In this document: piece after piece, positions 48,995-57,934 of the stretch | How the letters are laid out: the number at the start of each line of letters is the position of its first letter | Position numbering within the stretch: the first letter of the stretch is position 1 | Assembly: GCF_963169125.1 (NCBI RefSeq) | Contig: NC_084794.1 | Location: forward strand, 230,155,219 to 230,219,218 | DNA length: 64,000 bases | Direction: 5' to 3' | Source: Humulus lupulus | Taxonomy: Eukaryota; Streptophyta; Magnoliopsida; Rosales; Cannabaceae | Notes under the pieces: model-generated | The model's input: only the letters and a program-made list of their open reading frames with translations | The model's database searches: none | What the model was told of the DNA's origin: nothing | Program-made: the position numbers and the translations under genes

Positions 48995-50569
48995 TTTTGA
49001 TTTGTCTTTGAGGTGTTTCCCGACCTTCACCTTCTTTGAGGGATCAGCTTCCTCGAGCTGAACCTCTTCGAGCTCTTCCAAAGGTTGGAGGTCAACCTTT
49101 TCCTCAATCCTCGGATCGATCTCCTCATCAATTTCTAAAATTGTCCCATCTTTATTCTGTATGACAACGAGTGCTTGAGCGCTCGTTTGTTTCTTTCCCC
49201 TCAAGGAAATGCTGTAGCACTCCCTTCCTGCTAATTGATCTCCTTTCAATGTTCCGACTCCGCTCGGAGTTGGGAACTTAAGGGCTAGATGCCTTACAGA
49301 TGAAACTGCCCCCAGCCCGACCAGGGCGGGTCTCCCGAGCAATACATTGTAGGCAGATGGTAACTCTACTACCACGAACTCCATCATCTTGGTCACTGAG
49401 ACTGGATAGTCTCCCAAGGTCACAGGGAGTTCGATGGACCCCATACAGGCGGTTCCTTCTCCAGAAAAACCGTACAATGTGATTGCACAAGCCTTCAGGT
49501 CGCGAAGGGAGAGTCCCATTTTTTCTAGTGTTGCTTTATAAAGAATGTTAACTGAGCTCCCATTGTCTATGAGAACTCGGCGCACTCTTTTGTTGGCAAG
49601 CTGTAGGGTGATGACAAGTGGATCATGATGAGGGAACTGGACATGGGAGGCATCCTCCTCGGTGAAGGTTATAGGCTGAGTTTCAACCCTTTGGCTTTTT
49701 GGTGCCCTTGGTTCGGGTTCATAAGGAGACTCGTCCCCTGTCTTCAGCTCATTCACATATCGCTTTTGAGCATTTCTACCCCCTCCTGCGAGATGAGGAC
49801 CTCCCGAGATGGTTATTACATCCTCTCCATCTATCGGCGGAGGCCTGTCTTCTTCCCGAGATCGGGAGTTATTATTCTGGGCTACCGGAAGTGCGGCTAC
49901 TTTCTGGCTTGCAGTAGTCTGTCCAGTACTCTGGTTTTTGACATACTGCTGGAAATAACCTCTCGAGATCAACCCTTCGATCTCGTCCTTCAGCTGTCGG
50001 CACTCATCAGTTGTGTGTCCGGTGTCTCTATGAAACCGGCAATACTTGCTGGAATCCCTCTTGGACTTTTGATTCCTCATTGGGTCCGGACGCCTGAAGG
50101 GGACCTGGTTTTCATTAGCCAGGTATATATTTTCCCGAGACTCGTTGAGCTCGGTGTGTACTTTATATACGGAGTAATACCTTTCTCCTTTCTTTTTCTT
50201 TCCCCCTTCAGCCTTGGGGGCGTTTCCTTTGCTCTTTTTCCTCTTAGAGGGATTCTCTGAGGTAGGCTGTGAAGCCGCTGGGTCAGCCGAGGTTGAGGCG
50301 GAGTTAATGTTTATCTTTGTAGTTTCAGTTTGCGAGGTTGCTTTTAGCGTTGACCTCGCCTCCTCTACATTGACAAATCTCTGCGCCCGCTTGTTAAACT
50401 CGGTTATTGACCTCACCGGTTTCCCTTGCATGTCATCCCAAAGGGCACTTCCAGGTAACACACCAGCTCGGATGGCCATCAAGTGCCCACTGTCATCCAC
50501 GTCTCGAGCTCGGGCGACCTCTAGATTAAATCTTGTCAGGTAGCTTTTCAGTGTTTCGCCCGGTTGTTG
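48992..50569 (-). pseudogene. gag: Gag C-terminal part and protease of element C
   Basis: Open for 502 residues from 50500 and, in the same frame, back to the stop at 50570-50572. It contains the end of the capsid region (SALWDDMQGKPVRSITEFNK), a Lys-rich stretch, and a CCHC-like motif of form C-x2-H-x4-H-x4-C (CRFHRDTGHTTDEC). The aspartic protease has VLIDNGSSVNIL and LLGRPALVGLG. The protease signature D-N-G-S rather than D-T-G is shared with element B (D-D-G-S). It ends at TAG 48992-48994 before RT. Confidence 0.9.
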
Positions 50570-52058
50570 TCAGACGTTAGTCAAAGTAGATGCTTCGGGT
50601 CTGACTCCCATCATAGCCCGGAACTGCTTCTTGAAGTCTCTAGACAATTGATCCCACGAAGTTATAGAATGTCTCTTGTACTTCTCGAACCAACTCTTGG
50701 CAGGTCCGGCCAATGATGTCGGAAACAACATGCATCTGAGCTCGTAACCTACGTTACTGGCTCTCATAATAGTGTTGAATGTACTCAAGTGGCTACATGG
50801 GTTGGTTTTTCCTTCAAACGCTGGGACGTGAGGAATCCGGAACCCTTGAGGAAACTGAGTGTTAGAAATATTGGGATCAAACGGCTCGAGCTCCTCATCA
50901 GAGTCCTCGTATCGACCACTCCCACGCTCATTCTTCAAAAGCCTAAAGGCTTTTTCGAGCTGATCAATCCTTTCTTGGACTGGGTCCTTAGGGGGTGTCT
51001 GCAATTGATAGTCATTAGTCGCGATCCCAGGCTCGCGTCTCCGTGGGGGATCTCTACGGCCATTCAGATGATTTCTTAGATCCGGATTTGTCTGATCTCC
51101 CTTCCCCCTGCTCTGATTCAGATGATTCCGCAGGTCGGGACGGGTCTTGCGGCTTCCAGTATTTTTACGACCTCGGTCGCGTTTACTGACGGACCTGGTT
51201 TCTCCGGACTCGTCACTGGTGAAACTTACTGATCGGTCGTTTCGAGATGGGTTCTTCCCGTGTCGCCTTGTCTCCACAGTGCGAGACCGGGACGTTTGAC
51301 TTCTCTCAGATTGTGCGCCTCTCCGCTCCTGGAAAGTCTCCCTGTGTCCTTGCCTATCCCCCGTACGCCCTTGATCCTGATTCTGAACAGGTTGAGCGTT
51401 TCTACGGGGAGGTGAAGGATATCTTACGGGAGATGGAGGGAACCGTATAGGTGACGGTGGCTGCCTCCCTTGCTTCGGCCTAGAGGGTCCAGAATTTGCC
51501 CGAGATGGGCCAGTTGCGTTCGGTGCACTACCAGGAACCTGAGTCCGAGCCTCGGTAGGAGCTCGGTTATTCTCAGTTCCTGCAGGTGCTTCCGCAGGTG
51601 TATTAGGCGGGACCCGAGCTCGGGTACTCCTCTAAGGCCTAGAAGGAGTAGATGGCTCTGCCGGTGCTGGAGGTTGTGCCGGCCTCCTTGTGGCAGCATT
51701 TTTTTCGTGGACGTCCACGGGGCCTCCGGGGAGGAACGTGCACGTCCCTTGGAGGAGGGACTTGGTCTTCGCGCGGAGGCGGGGGCTGAGCCACCTGCGC
51801 CTCTGCGGCTATCCTAGTCAACTCCTCGTTACGTTTGTTGGCTTCTGCCAACAACTGTTTCAGCTGCCGATTCTCCAATTCTACAATAGGGACATAACGT
51901 TCAGGGTTATAGTACATGTCCTCATCCCTTGGTTGTGGAGGTGGTCCCCGGGAATCAGAGGACCCACTCCTTTCATCAGCGTCCGGGTTCTCCATTGGCT
52001 GTTTTCCAAGACGCCTTGGGTAATTTTCTTCAGGAGTGTTCTGATTGTTTGCAGCCAT
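50570..52058 (-). pseudogene. gag: Gag N-terminal and capsid part of element C
   Basis: The start is ATG at 52058, 27 bases past the primer site. A coiled-coil-like part (IVELENRQLKQLLAEANKRN) is followed by a Pro/Arg-rich run. A run of seven A on the coding strand (51699-51705) looks like the site of a one-base frameshift, after which the frame also meets a stop near 51635. The capsid-like region (51277-50570) has GFRIPHVPAFEGKTNPCSHL and a WFEKYKRHSITSWDQL motif. It stops at TGA 50570-50572, where an Arg codon CGA is the likely ancestor. Confidence 0.87.
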
Positions 52059-52084
52059 GAATCTCTCAGGGATGAATGCTTAAG

Positions 52085-52103
52085 GCTCTCAATGAAAGCA
52101 CCA
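52085..52103 (-). other. Primer binding site of element C
   Basis: The same 19-mer as in element B (TGGTGCTTTCATTGAGAGC on the minus strand), three bases inside the LTR. The tRNA is not assigned. Confidence 0.8.
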
Positions 52104-52106
52104 AAC

Positions 52107-52897
52107 TGTTGACGCCGTTTTTCGTCAACAGATAAAAGAAGAGAGCACGTAAACAATTAAAGACAATGGCCAAAAGAAACAAACGAATCAAACACGGTTT
52201 TTTACGTGGTTCAGCAGTTAAATCTGCCTAGTCCACGAGTCTCTGTTATTAACCTCAAGATTATCTCTGAACAATTCTTTAGCATGAATTCTACAGAGTT
52301 TTCTCTCAAGGATCAGAATTTCGGTCCTTTACAATGGTGCATTCCTTCTCTATTTATAGAGAAGGATGCAGAATACTATCCCACATATTTTGGGTAGTTA
52401 CTCTTTTGTGAATAAAAATAAATGGCTTTAAATGCCAATAATCAGATATAAAAGGAAACGTTCCCCAAAGATCAGGGGGCGTATAACTGTATTAAATAAT
52501 ATCCCACAATTCTTGGGGATTTACATCAATTAATGAGGGCTACATCTCATAGTTATAATACTTGTAGATATTCAAGGTGGTTATAGCGTATCTTCAAGGC
52601 TCCAGCATTTCTGGTCTCATGTCATTGTGCGAGCCACTGACATCTCCCGAGCTAACGTTTCTTTCGAGATGGGATATCGAGCTCAAGAACCATGCTCCGA
52701 AGTTCCTGAAGATGAAGGTGTTCTCGGAGCTACCTTTCGAGATCGAGATCATTTCGAGATCACCGCATTCGAGACCATATATCATACTTTGCAGGCTCGA
52801 CTTACAATCCTAGATCACTCTAATCCTCACGAGACCATTTGTTGCGAACTCAGCTTTCGAGGTCATATTTACTATGGGTCGAAATCTGGGTATAACA
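52107..52897 (-). repeat. 5' LTR of element C
   Basis: 791 bp, the same length as the left copy. A TATA box for the minus strand lies at 52351-52358. This copy would drive the gag-pol transcript. Confidence 0.97.
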
Positions 52898-52902
52898 GGT
52901 AG

Positions 52903-53539
52903 TGCCTTGGTTGTCGATTTGGAATTCAGAACTTGTACATGTAGGAGGTTTCAACTATCTGGGCTTCCTTGTGGCCATGCACTAGCTACTATATGGTTCA
53001 TGGGAGGTAATGTCTTTGATTATGTCCACAGATTCTATAAAAAAGAATCATTGCAAAAAGCATATGAATAGAGTGTGCATCCTATGCCTAGTCCAGATAT
53101 GTGGCCTCAGACAGGACTCAACCCAATTGATCCACCACCTGAGACGAAGCTGCCTGGAAGACCTAAGAAAGCTAGGAGAAGGGAGACAGATGAACCTCCA
53201 CCTGCTTTCAAGAAAGCTCGAAGAACTGGACAAGTTAAAACATGCAGCAATTGTCTGAAAACAGGCCATATGAGAGAAACATGCAAATCTGCTAAGGTGG
53301 TTGAGGTATAAACTTTATGCTTTCTTCTCTTCCTAGATAATTTTTATCATTGTTTTGTGAATTTGGAGCTAAATATTTGTTTGTTTAACCTATTTTAGAA
53401 TCGTGTGGTCAAAAAGCGAGGTCGTCCACCACTGCAGAAACCAACTGAAGCCACACTTTTAAGGAAGGAAAGAAGACTGAAACAACATGCTAAAGGAGGA
53501 ACTAGTGGTGCAAAGAATGCTCAACCCGATACTGTTTGA
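52903..53539 (+). pseudogene. mudrA-like transposase, C-terminal part (SWIM finger, zinc knuckle, AT-hook)
   Basis: The reading continues in frame after the ggtag duplication. It shows a SWIM zinc finger, CTCRRFQLSGLPCGHA, then a TAG at 53069-53071. Past the stop the same frame encodes PPPETKLPGRPKKARR and a zinc knuckle CSNCLKTGHMRETC. An intron lies at 53306-53398 (GT-AG, phase 0). The last exon starts NRVVKKRGRPP, an AT-hook-like motif, and ends at TGA 53537-53539. The domain order matches plant MULE transposases. Confidence 0.9.
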
Positions 53540-53969
53540 CCGGAATGAGTTTCATCTTTTGATTTTATTTTGAACTAGTGGTCGAATCTTGTATTTTGTT
53601 GTTTGTTATGTGTTATGCAATGTTGATATTTGGATGTTGTCGTTGATGGCTGTTTTTTGAGTCATGACAGGGTCATGCTGGCCATGATATTGGTCATGTA
53701 CAGATCATATACATTTGCCTTTTTAGGCCTATATTTTTGTACCTATCTCTTATGGTAATGAATGTAACTAGTTGTTGATCACATTTATTTCACAAAATAC
53801 ATAAACTAGAATACTGAATTCAAAATAGACCAAGATAGATTACATTGATTCTGGGTTTCATTTTACAACAAAATTCATTACAAATCAATGCCTAGGGTGC
53901 AATAGCTTTGTCATTGCCTATACTGCACATGAAGATTACCCAAAAATAAACTAACAATACCAACAACTT

Positions 53970-54525
53970 CTACTTTGATTTTGTAGCACAAATAACCACA
54001 ACCAATAGAATTACAGCAAAATACATAGTATTCAAAAAGTAGTAACACTGCATTCGACTTCCATCATTTACTCTACCCTCGCTTTCAACACAACTTTCAC
54101 AGCTTTCTCTTCCAAAATTTTGAAGGTTGTGAGATTGTGTCTCAAATCCATTTGAAGAACCACTGCATTGCCGATGACTTCCAATGTCAGTTGTCGTACT
54201 TAGAGATGTGATTTCAGTTTCAAGGTCACCAATTTTTCTTAGTAGTCTAGGGATGACCACCTTTGCTCGTTGGCACATGGGAGGGTCTATCCATTCAAAG
54301 AAATTACACCCACCATGAATCTGAGTTGACCAAAACATACAAAGTTTCTAGTGAACACCCATAATCATTTCTTCAATGAATCATATTACAAAAAAAAATG
54401 GAGACCAATCTTACTTGATACTAGTTGCATGTTTTGAATCTTCGCCCAGGATTTTTGTTTGTCCAAGTCGTTCTTTCTACCACTGGCATTGGTGGTCGAC
54501 AATGGCAATTTTTTTCAATCTCCAT
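53970..54525 (-). pseudogene. GRF-type zinc-finger membrane-anchored protein gene inside the MULE
   Basis: Two exons on the minus strand: 54525-54415 (37 codons) and 54320-53970, joined in phase 0 by a GT-AG intron. Exon 1 encodes CHCRPPMPVVERTTWTNKNP followed by GRRFKTC, the first half of a GRF zinc finger. Exon 2 continues HGGCNFFEWIDPPMC. The rest has a short amphipathic helix (VVIPRLLRKIGDLETEITSL), a Ser-rich middle and a C-terminal hydrophobic stretch (YFAVILLVVVICA) that could anchor it in a membrane. One in-frame TAG two codons before the donor breaks it. The gene is convergent with the transposase and lies wholly within the MULE ends, so it is cargo or a second MULE gene. Confidence 0.82.
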
Positions 54526-54609
54526 TAACCCGATGCAAAAGATGCCCTAACCCCAAATTCGAAGGAATTACAAGTTTTCTTCTAGTGGGTTCACGTGCTA
54601 TATTGTCGG

Positions 54610-54956
54610 GGGTGGATCGTCTGGGTGAGGTCGGGGGGAAAGCTTCATCGTTTTTCTGGGTATGGAATTTTGAGATTTTTTGGTTTTAGACAATCGATTT
54701 TTTTGGTTATATTAATCATGGTTAGTTTTTTTTTTGTTTTAAATTAGAAATTAGAAACATTAATTGTTTTTGTTTTAAATTTTAATAATTTAACCCAATC
54801 GGGTCGTGCCACGTGCATCCTATATACCCCTAACGGCTCAGGGACCAATGACTGCACCAAAACATTAACGGTAGGCATTATTGCCGCAAATTTTTTTACA
54901 TAAACATTTAAGTGCAACAAACTTAACTACACATGCATTATTGCCGCAAATAACCC
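54610..54956 (-). repeat. Right terminal inverted repeat of the MULE
   Basis: It is the inverse of 34694-35075 with about 90 per cent identity by eye. Its inner edge lies about 85 bases before the start of the GRF gene, so it may hold that gene's promoter. Confidence 0.88.
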
Positions 54957-55203
54957 TATACTATATAAATATTTATGCATTAACTTTAAATGTAGTAAAA
55001 TTGAAAAAAATAATATAAAAAAGTTAATTTATATCATGATGCGGAGTGGTGTGGTTTGAACTGCATTTATAAAATTTAAAACAGCAAACTGCACTGCATC
55101 GCACGGTTTGGCAAAAGTACAAACCGCAACCGCACCTTGAAGAGTTCTAAACCGCAAATTGCGGTGCGGTGTGAGCGGTTTTATGAACACCCCTAGTTGA
55201 TCA

Positions 55204-55475
55204 TTATAAAGTTCATTAGTATTGCCATTAATCTTAGAACAATCTAATGATATTATACTGTTCATTATATGTTAAATACTCATAAATTTATGAATAATAC
55301 TACATAAAACATTAATCACTTAAAAAAATCTAAAAAAAATTGTGTATTTTTATTATGTACTACTTTTGTTGGCGCAATTTTATCTTTTCTAGGCACGTTT
55401 ATGACTTTTGTCGGCGCGTTTGAAAGACGTTTGCTGGCGCAATTGCGTAATGCGCCAGCAAAAGTAGCACAGTCA
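55204..55475 (+). mobile_element. CACTA-like element, right part
   Basis: After the hAT duplication the sequence returns to AT-rich DNA and then to TTTTGTCGGCGC and CGCCAGCAAAAGT repeats (55365-55465) like those at 31730-33560. This supports that the hAT-like element landed in the CACTA-like element. It stops at 55475, where an LTR-like start begins. Confidence 0.6.
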
Positions 55476-55930
55476 TGTAACGACCCTCAAAACATACAAG
55501 ACCAAAATCATGTGGAAATTTGAACTTTTTACTTTTAACTCATCGTACCAAAAATCTATATAAAAATACTTTTAAAAAGATCGTGTGCGCACACTTTTAG
55601 TTTAGCAAACATAAATACAACTACTATTCCACGGAGTTATAACAAAACAGTTATCCCAAAAGAAATAACAAATTTTTAGCTTTTTCTTTTCAAAATGGTG
55701 GTCCATCAAAAACCTCCCCAGGTCAGGCCACATGTACATACACACAAGCAGACTCCGACGCTAACTGTTCCACTTTTCTTTTCCACTTACCTACAACATG
55801 AAACAACTAAGTAAGCGAAAACGCTTAGTAAGAATAGCCTTACACACAAGTATACTAAACCTAGTAACGGGTTGACCTAAGGTAGTTATCGCTACCTGAC
55901 ATTAGGGTATTGGATAAGTTCCAACTTGTA
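55476..55930 (-). repeat. LTR-like fragment
   Basis: It begins TGTAACGACCC, a common end of plant Ty3/gypsy LTRs, and reads like the 3' end of a minus-strand LTR. No partner, duplication or coding part is seen, and the other limit is not clear. CTTGTAGTG at 55925-55933 could be a CACTA right end, but the three flanking bases do not match those left of 31651. Confidence 0.45.
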
Positions 55931-57019
55931 GTGCACCAAATTTTTTTTTAGTTATTAAATTTTTGTGTTTTATTTTATTTAATTGTTAAGTATTGTGAAT
56001 TATTTTATTTAATTGTTTGTTTGTTTAAATTAATTGTTATAATTTTTTGGTAGAATTTTATGAATTTAATTATTAATTGTTAAATGTTATTTATTTATTT
56101 ATTTTTAAAATGTGATTAATTGAGTTTTGGTTAAATGCACTAAGGTGCATGGTAGGTAGTGATGCACCCTAGTTATTGAGTGTGTGCACGTGCATGGTTG
56201 CATGGTGCACATGTGTGGAATTTTCTACACACTTGTAGTTTCCTTTTTATTAGATTTAATTATTTATAAACAAAATAAAAGAAAAGGGAAATATGAGTAG
56301 TGGACGTGTGGAGTATAGTGGGAAAAGAGAAATTCTTTTCCTATTTTATTTGGGTGAATATTGGTTAAAATGGGAAAGGTGTTGTCTTCTTTCTTCCATA
56401 CCAATTAAAAATAAAAATAAATTAAATAAGAAATAAGAGAAAATAATTAGGAATAGGAAACTTACCATTTGGTGTATTAGGTTATTTTGGCCACTTTAGA
56501 ATAAAAGGGGAAGAGAGAAAATAGAGAGCCATTATACTCTTGGGCTGCTGGAACTAGAGAGAAGAGGAGATAGAGAGTGGCGAGCTAGAGAGAGAAAGGG
56601 AGAGAGGGGCTGCCATTTTCTAGAGAGAAGGAGAAGAAGAGGAAGAAGAAGGGATCAACTCTAGGGTATGTTTCTTGATGTTTATATTTGTAATTTCTCT
56701 CCTTTGATTCTTGTATTTTGACTAGAGTTTTGTTGTGTTGTTGTTGATTTTCTCCTTCTCTTCATGTGGATTTTCGAAAATCCTAGGCTTGAACAAATGG
56801 GTGATATAGTTAGAGTTTTGGTCACAATTGGGTGTTCTTGATTTTACAATCAAGAGAGGTAATTGATCTCTAACCCTAATGTTTTTGTTATGTTTCTTGG
56901 GTTCATGGATTGATGGCTATTTTTTTTTATGTTGATGCATGAGGGAATTAACCTAGGCGTGGGCATGAGTATTCATGTTGTTTTGGTTTGATTATTATGG
57001 TTGTAATTCTTATACGTAT
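55931..57019 (+). other. LTR-like or leader-like stretch without a gene
   Basis: AT-rich sequence, then a GAGAGA-rich block at about 56515-56660 and a GGGTATGTTTCTTG segment. This resembles the middle of chromovirus LTRs, but I could not find ends or a duplication. It is cut at 57020 by the start of the next element. Confidence 0.4.
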
Positions 57020-57179
57020 CACTCTACAAAATTGGGCTTTCCCGACACCCAACCACGACAGTCTACTCTGTTGACTATTGTAATTGCTTAGCGCGACTCT
57101 ATGCCGATAGTTAAAAACTGTAGGCATAGAAACTAATGCCAACAGTGAATAAGTGTCACCGTTGCTTTTGACTGTCACT

Positions 57180-57415
57180 ATTGACCCCAACGCCGACAGT
57201 TAATTTGAGACCAATGCCGACAGTTAAAAACTGCTGTAGTTGAGCCCAACACCGACAGTTAATTTGAGACCAATGCTGATAGTTAAAAACTGTTATAGTT
57301 GACCCTAACGCTGACAGTTAATTCGATACCAATAATGACAGTTAAAAAGTGTTGTAGTTGACCCCAACGCCTACAATTAATAAAAGTCCAATACCGACAA
57401 TTGTAACATGTCGTC
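57180..57415 (+). repeat. 59-bp tandem repeats in the left subterminal region
   Basis: About four units of roughly 59 bp, each with two CCGACAGTTAA motifs, one followed by AAACTG (a short palindrome CAGTTAAAAACTG). Such repeated motifs near CACTA ends are known transposase binding sites in maize En/Spm. Confidence 0.8.
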
Positions 57416-57487
57416 AAAATTCAAATGTTAGAATATTTCAAATTTATGTTTAGCTACAAATAAAAGTTTGTAGAAAAATAGTTTGCC

Positions 57488-57488
<1 letters not shown>

Positions 57489-57520
<32 letters not shown>
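57489..57520. repeat. CA and TA microsatellite
   Basis: About nine CA units followed by about six TA units, directly beside the foldback MITE. Confidence 0.9.
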
Positions 57521-57521
<1 letters not shown>

Positions 57522-57523
57522 AA

Positions 57524-57934
57524 GGAGAATTCTTCTATAGGGGCTTCACTTTAAGCCCTACCGGTAGAGCTCTCAGTATTTCTCAACCTGTGAACAGTTT
57601 TCGCTGTGACTTTTTTTTATGACCGTGTATATTGTAGCTATTTAGAGCATCCTGCAAATTTTTAGAAAATTCTGAATAGTTTACAGTACCGAAAATTAGG
57701 GTCAAACATGTTGTTTTCCACGCGCATAAAAAAAATTAATCACGCGTGCAACAACATGTTAGAACTTAGTTTTCGGTACTGTAAACTATTCGGAATTTTC
57801 TGAAAATTTGCAGGATGCTCTAAATAGCTACAATATACACGGTCATAAAAAAAAATCGCGCCAAAAACTGTTGATGGATCGAGAATACTGAGAGTCCCAC
57901 CGGTAGGGTTTAATGTGAAGCTAGGAGAATTTCC
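57524..57934. mobile_element. Foldback MITE, 411 bp
   Basis: The two arms of about 180 bp pair with few mismatches. Inner parts such as GTACTGTAAACTATT and AATAGTTTACAGTAC are exact inverses, and both outer arms contain an ACCGGTRG core. The loop is about 25 bp near 57735. There is no gene. Flanks are AT repeats, so no duplication can be defined. Confidence 0.85.

Larger units (their letters stand above)
40354..52897 (-). mobile_element. Full-length young Tat/Retand-type LTR retrotransposon C
   Basis: 12,544 bp with two 791-bp LTRs (40354-41144 and 52107-52897) and the 5-bp duplication ggtag (40349-40353 and 52898-52902). I count about five mismatches between the LTRs, so it is recent. On the minus strand: LTR, primer site, gag, protease, RT, two RNase H domains, integrase. 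Then come a hairpin-repeat spacer, a plus-strand spliced gene, a polypurine tract and the second LTR. It interrupts a MULE transposase. Few lesions are present: a homopolymer frameshift and stops in gag, one stop before RT, one single-base deletion in RT and two stops in the antisense gene. Confidence 0.97.
34694..54956 (+). mobile_element. Autonomous-type MULE, about 5.3 kb before later insertions
   Basis: Terminal inverted repeats start GGGTTATTTGCGGCAATAAT and run about 350-390 bp (34694 to about 35075, and about 54610 to 54956). Flanks are a 9-bp duplication, tatactaca at 34685-34693 and tatactata at 54957-54965, matching at 8 of 9. Inside are a plus-strand mudrA-like transposase and a minus-strand GRF zinc-finger gene. 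The solo LTR and element C, with their duplications, account for about 14.9 kb of the span. Confidence 0.93.
34253..55195. mobile_element. hAT-like MITE split by a MULE
   Basis: The ends read TAGGGGTGTTCATG at 34253 and its inverse, ATGAACACCCCTA, ending at 55195. Flanks are the perfect 8-bp duplication gttgatca (34245-34252 and 55196-55203), the size used by hAT elements. Its own sequence is only 34253-34693 and 54966-55195 (about 670 bp), rich in AACCGCAACCGCACC-like strings and without a gene. Everything between is later insertion. Confidence 0.9.

Noticed and set aside
55925..55933. CTTGTAGTG as the right end of the CACTA-like element starting at 31651
   Set aside because: The next three bases (cac) do not match the three before 31651 (tta), and the matching inner repeats end at 55475, so it is kept only as a possibility.
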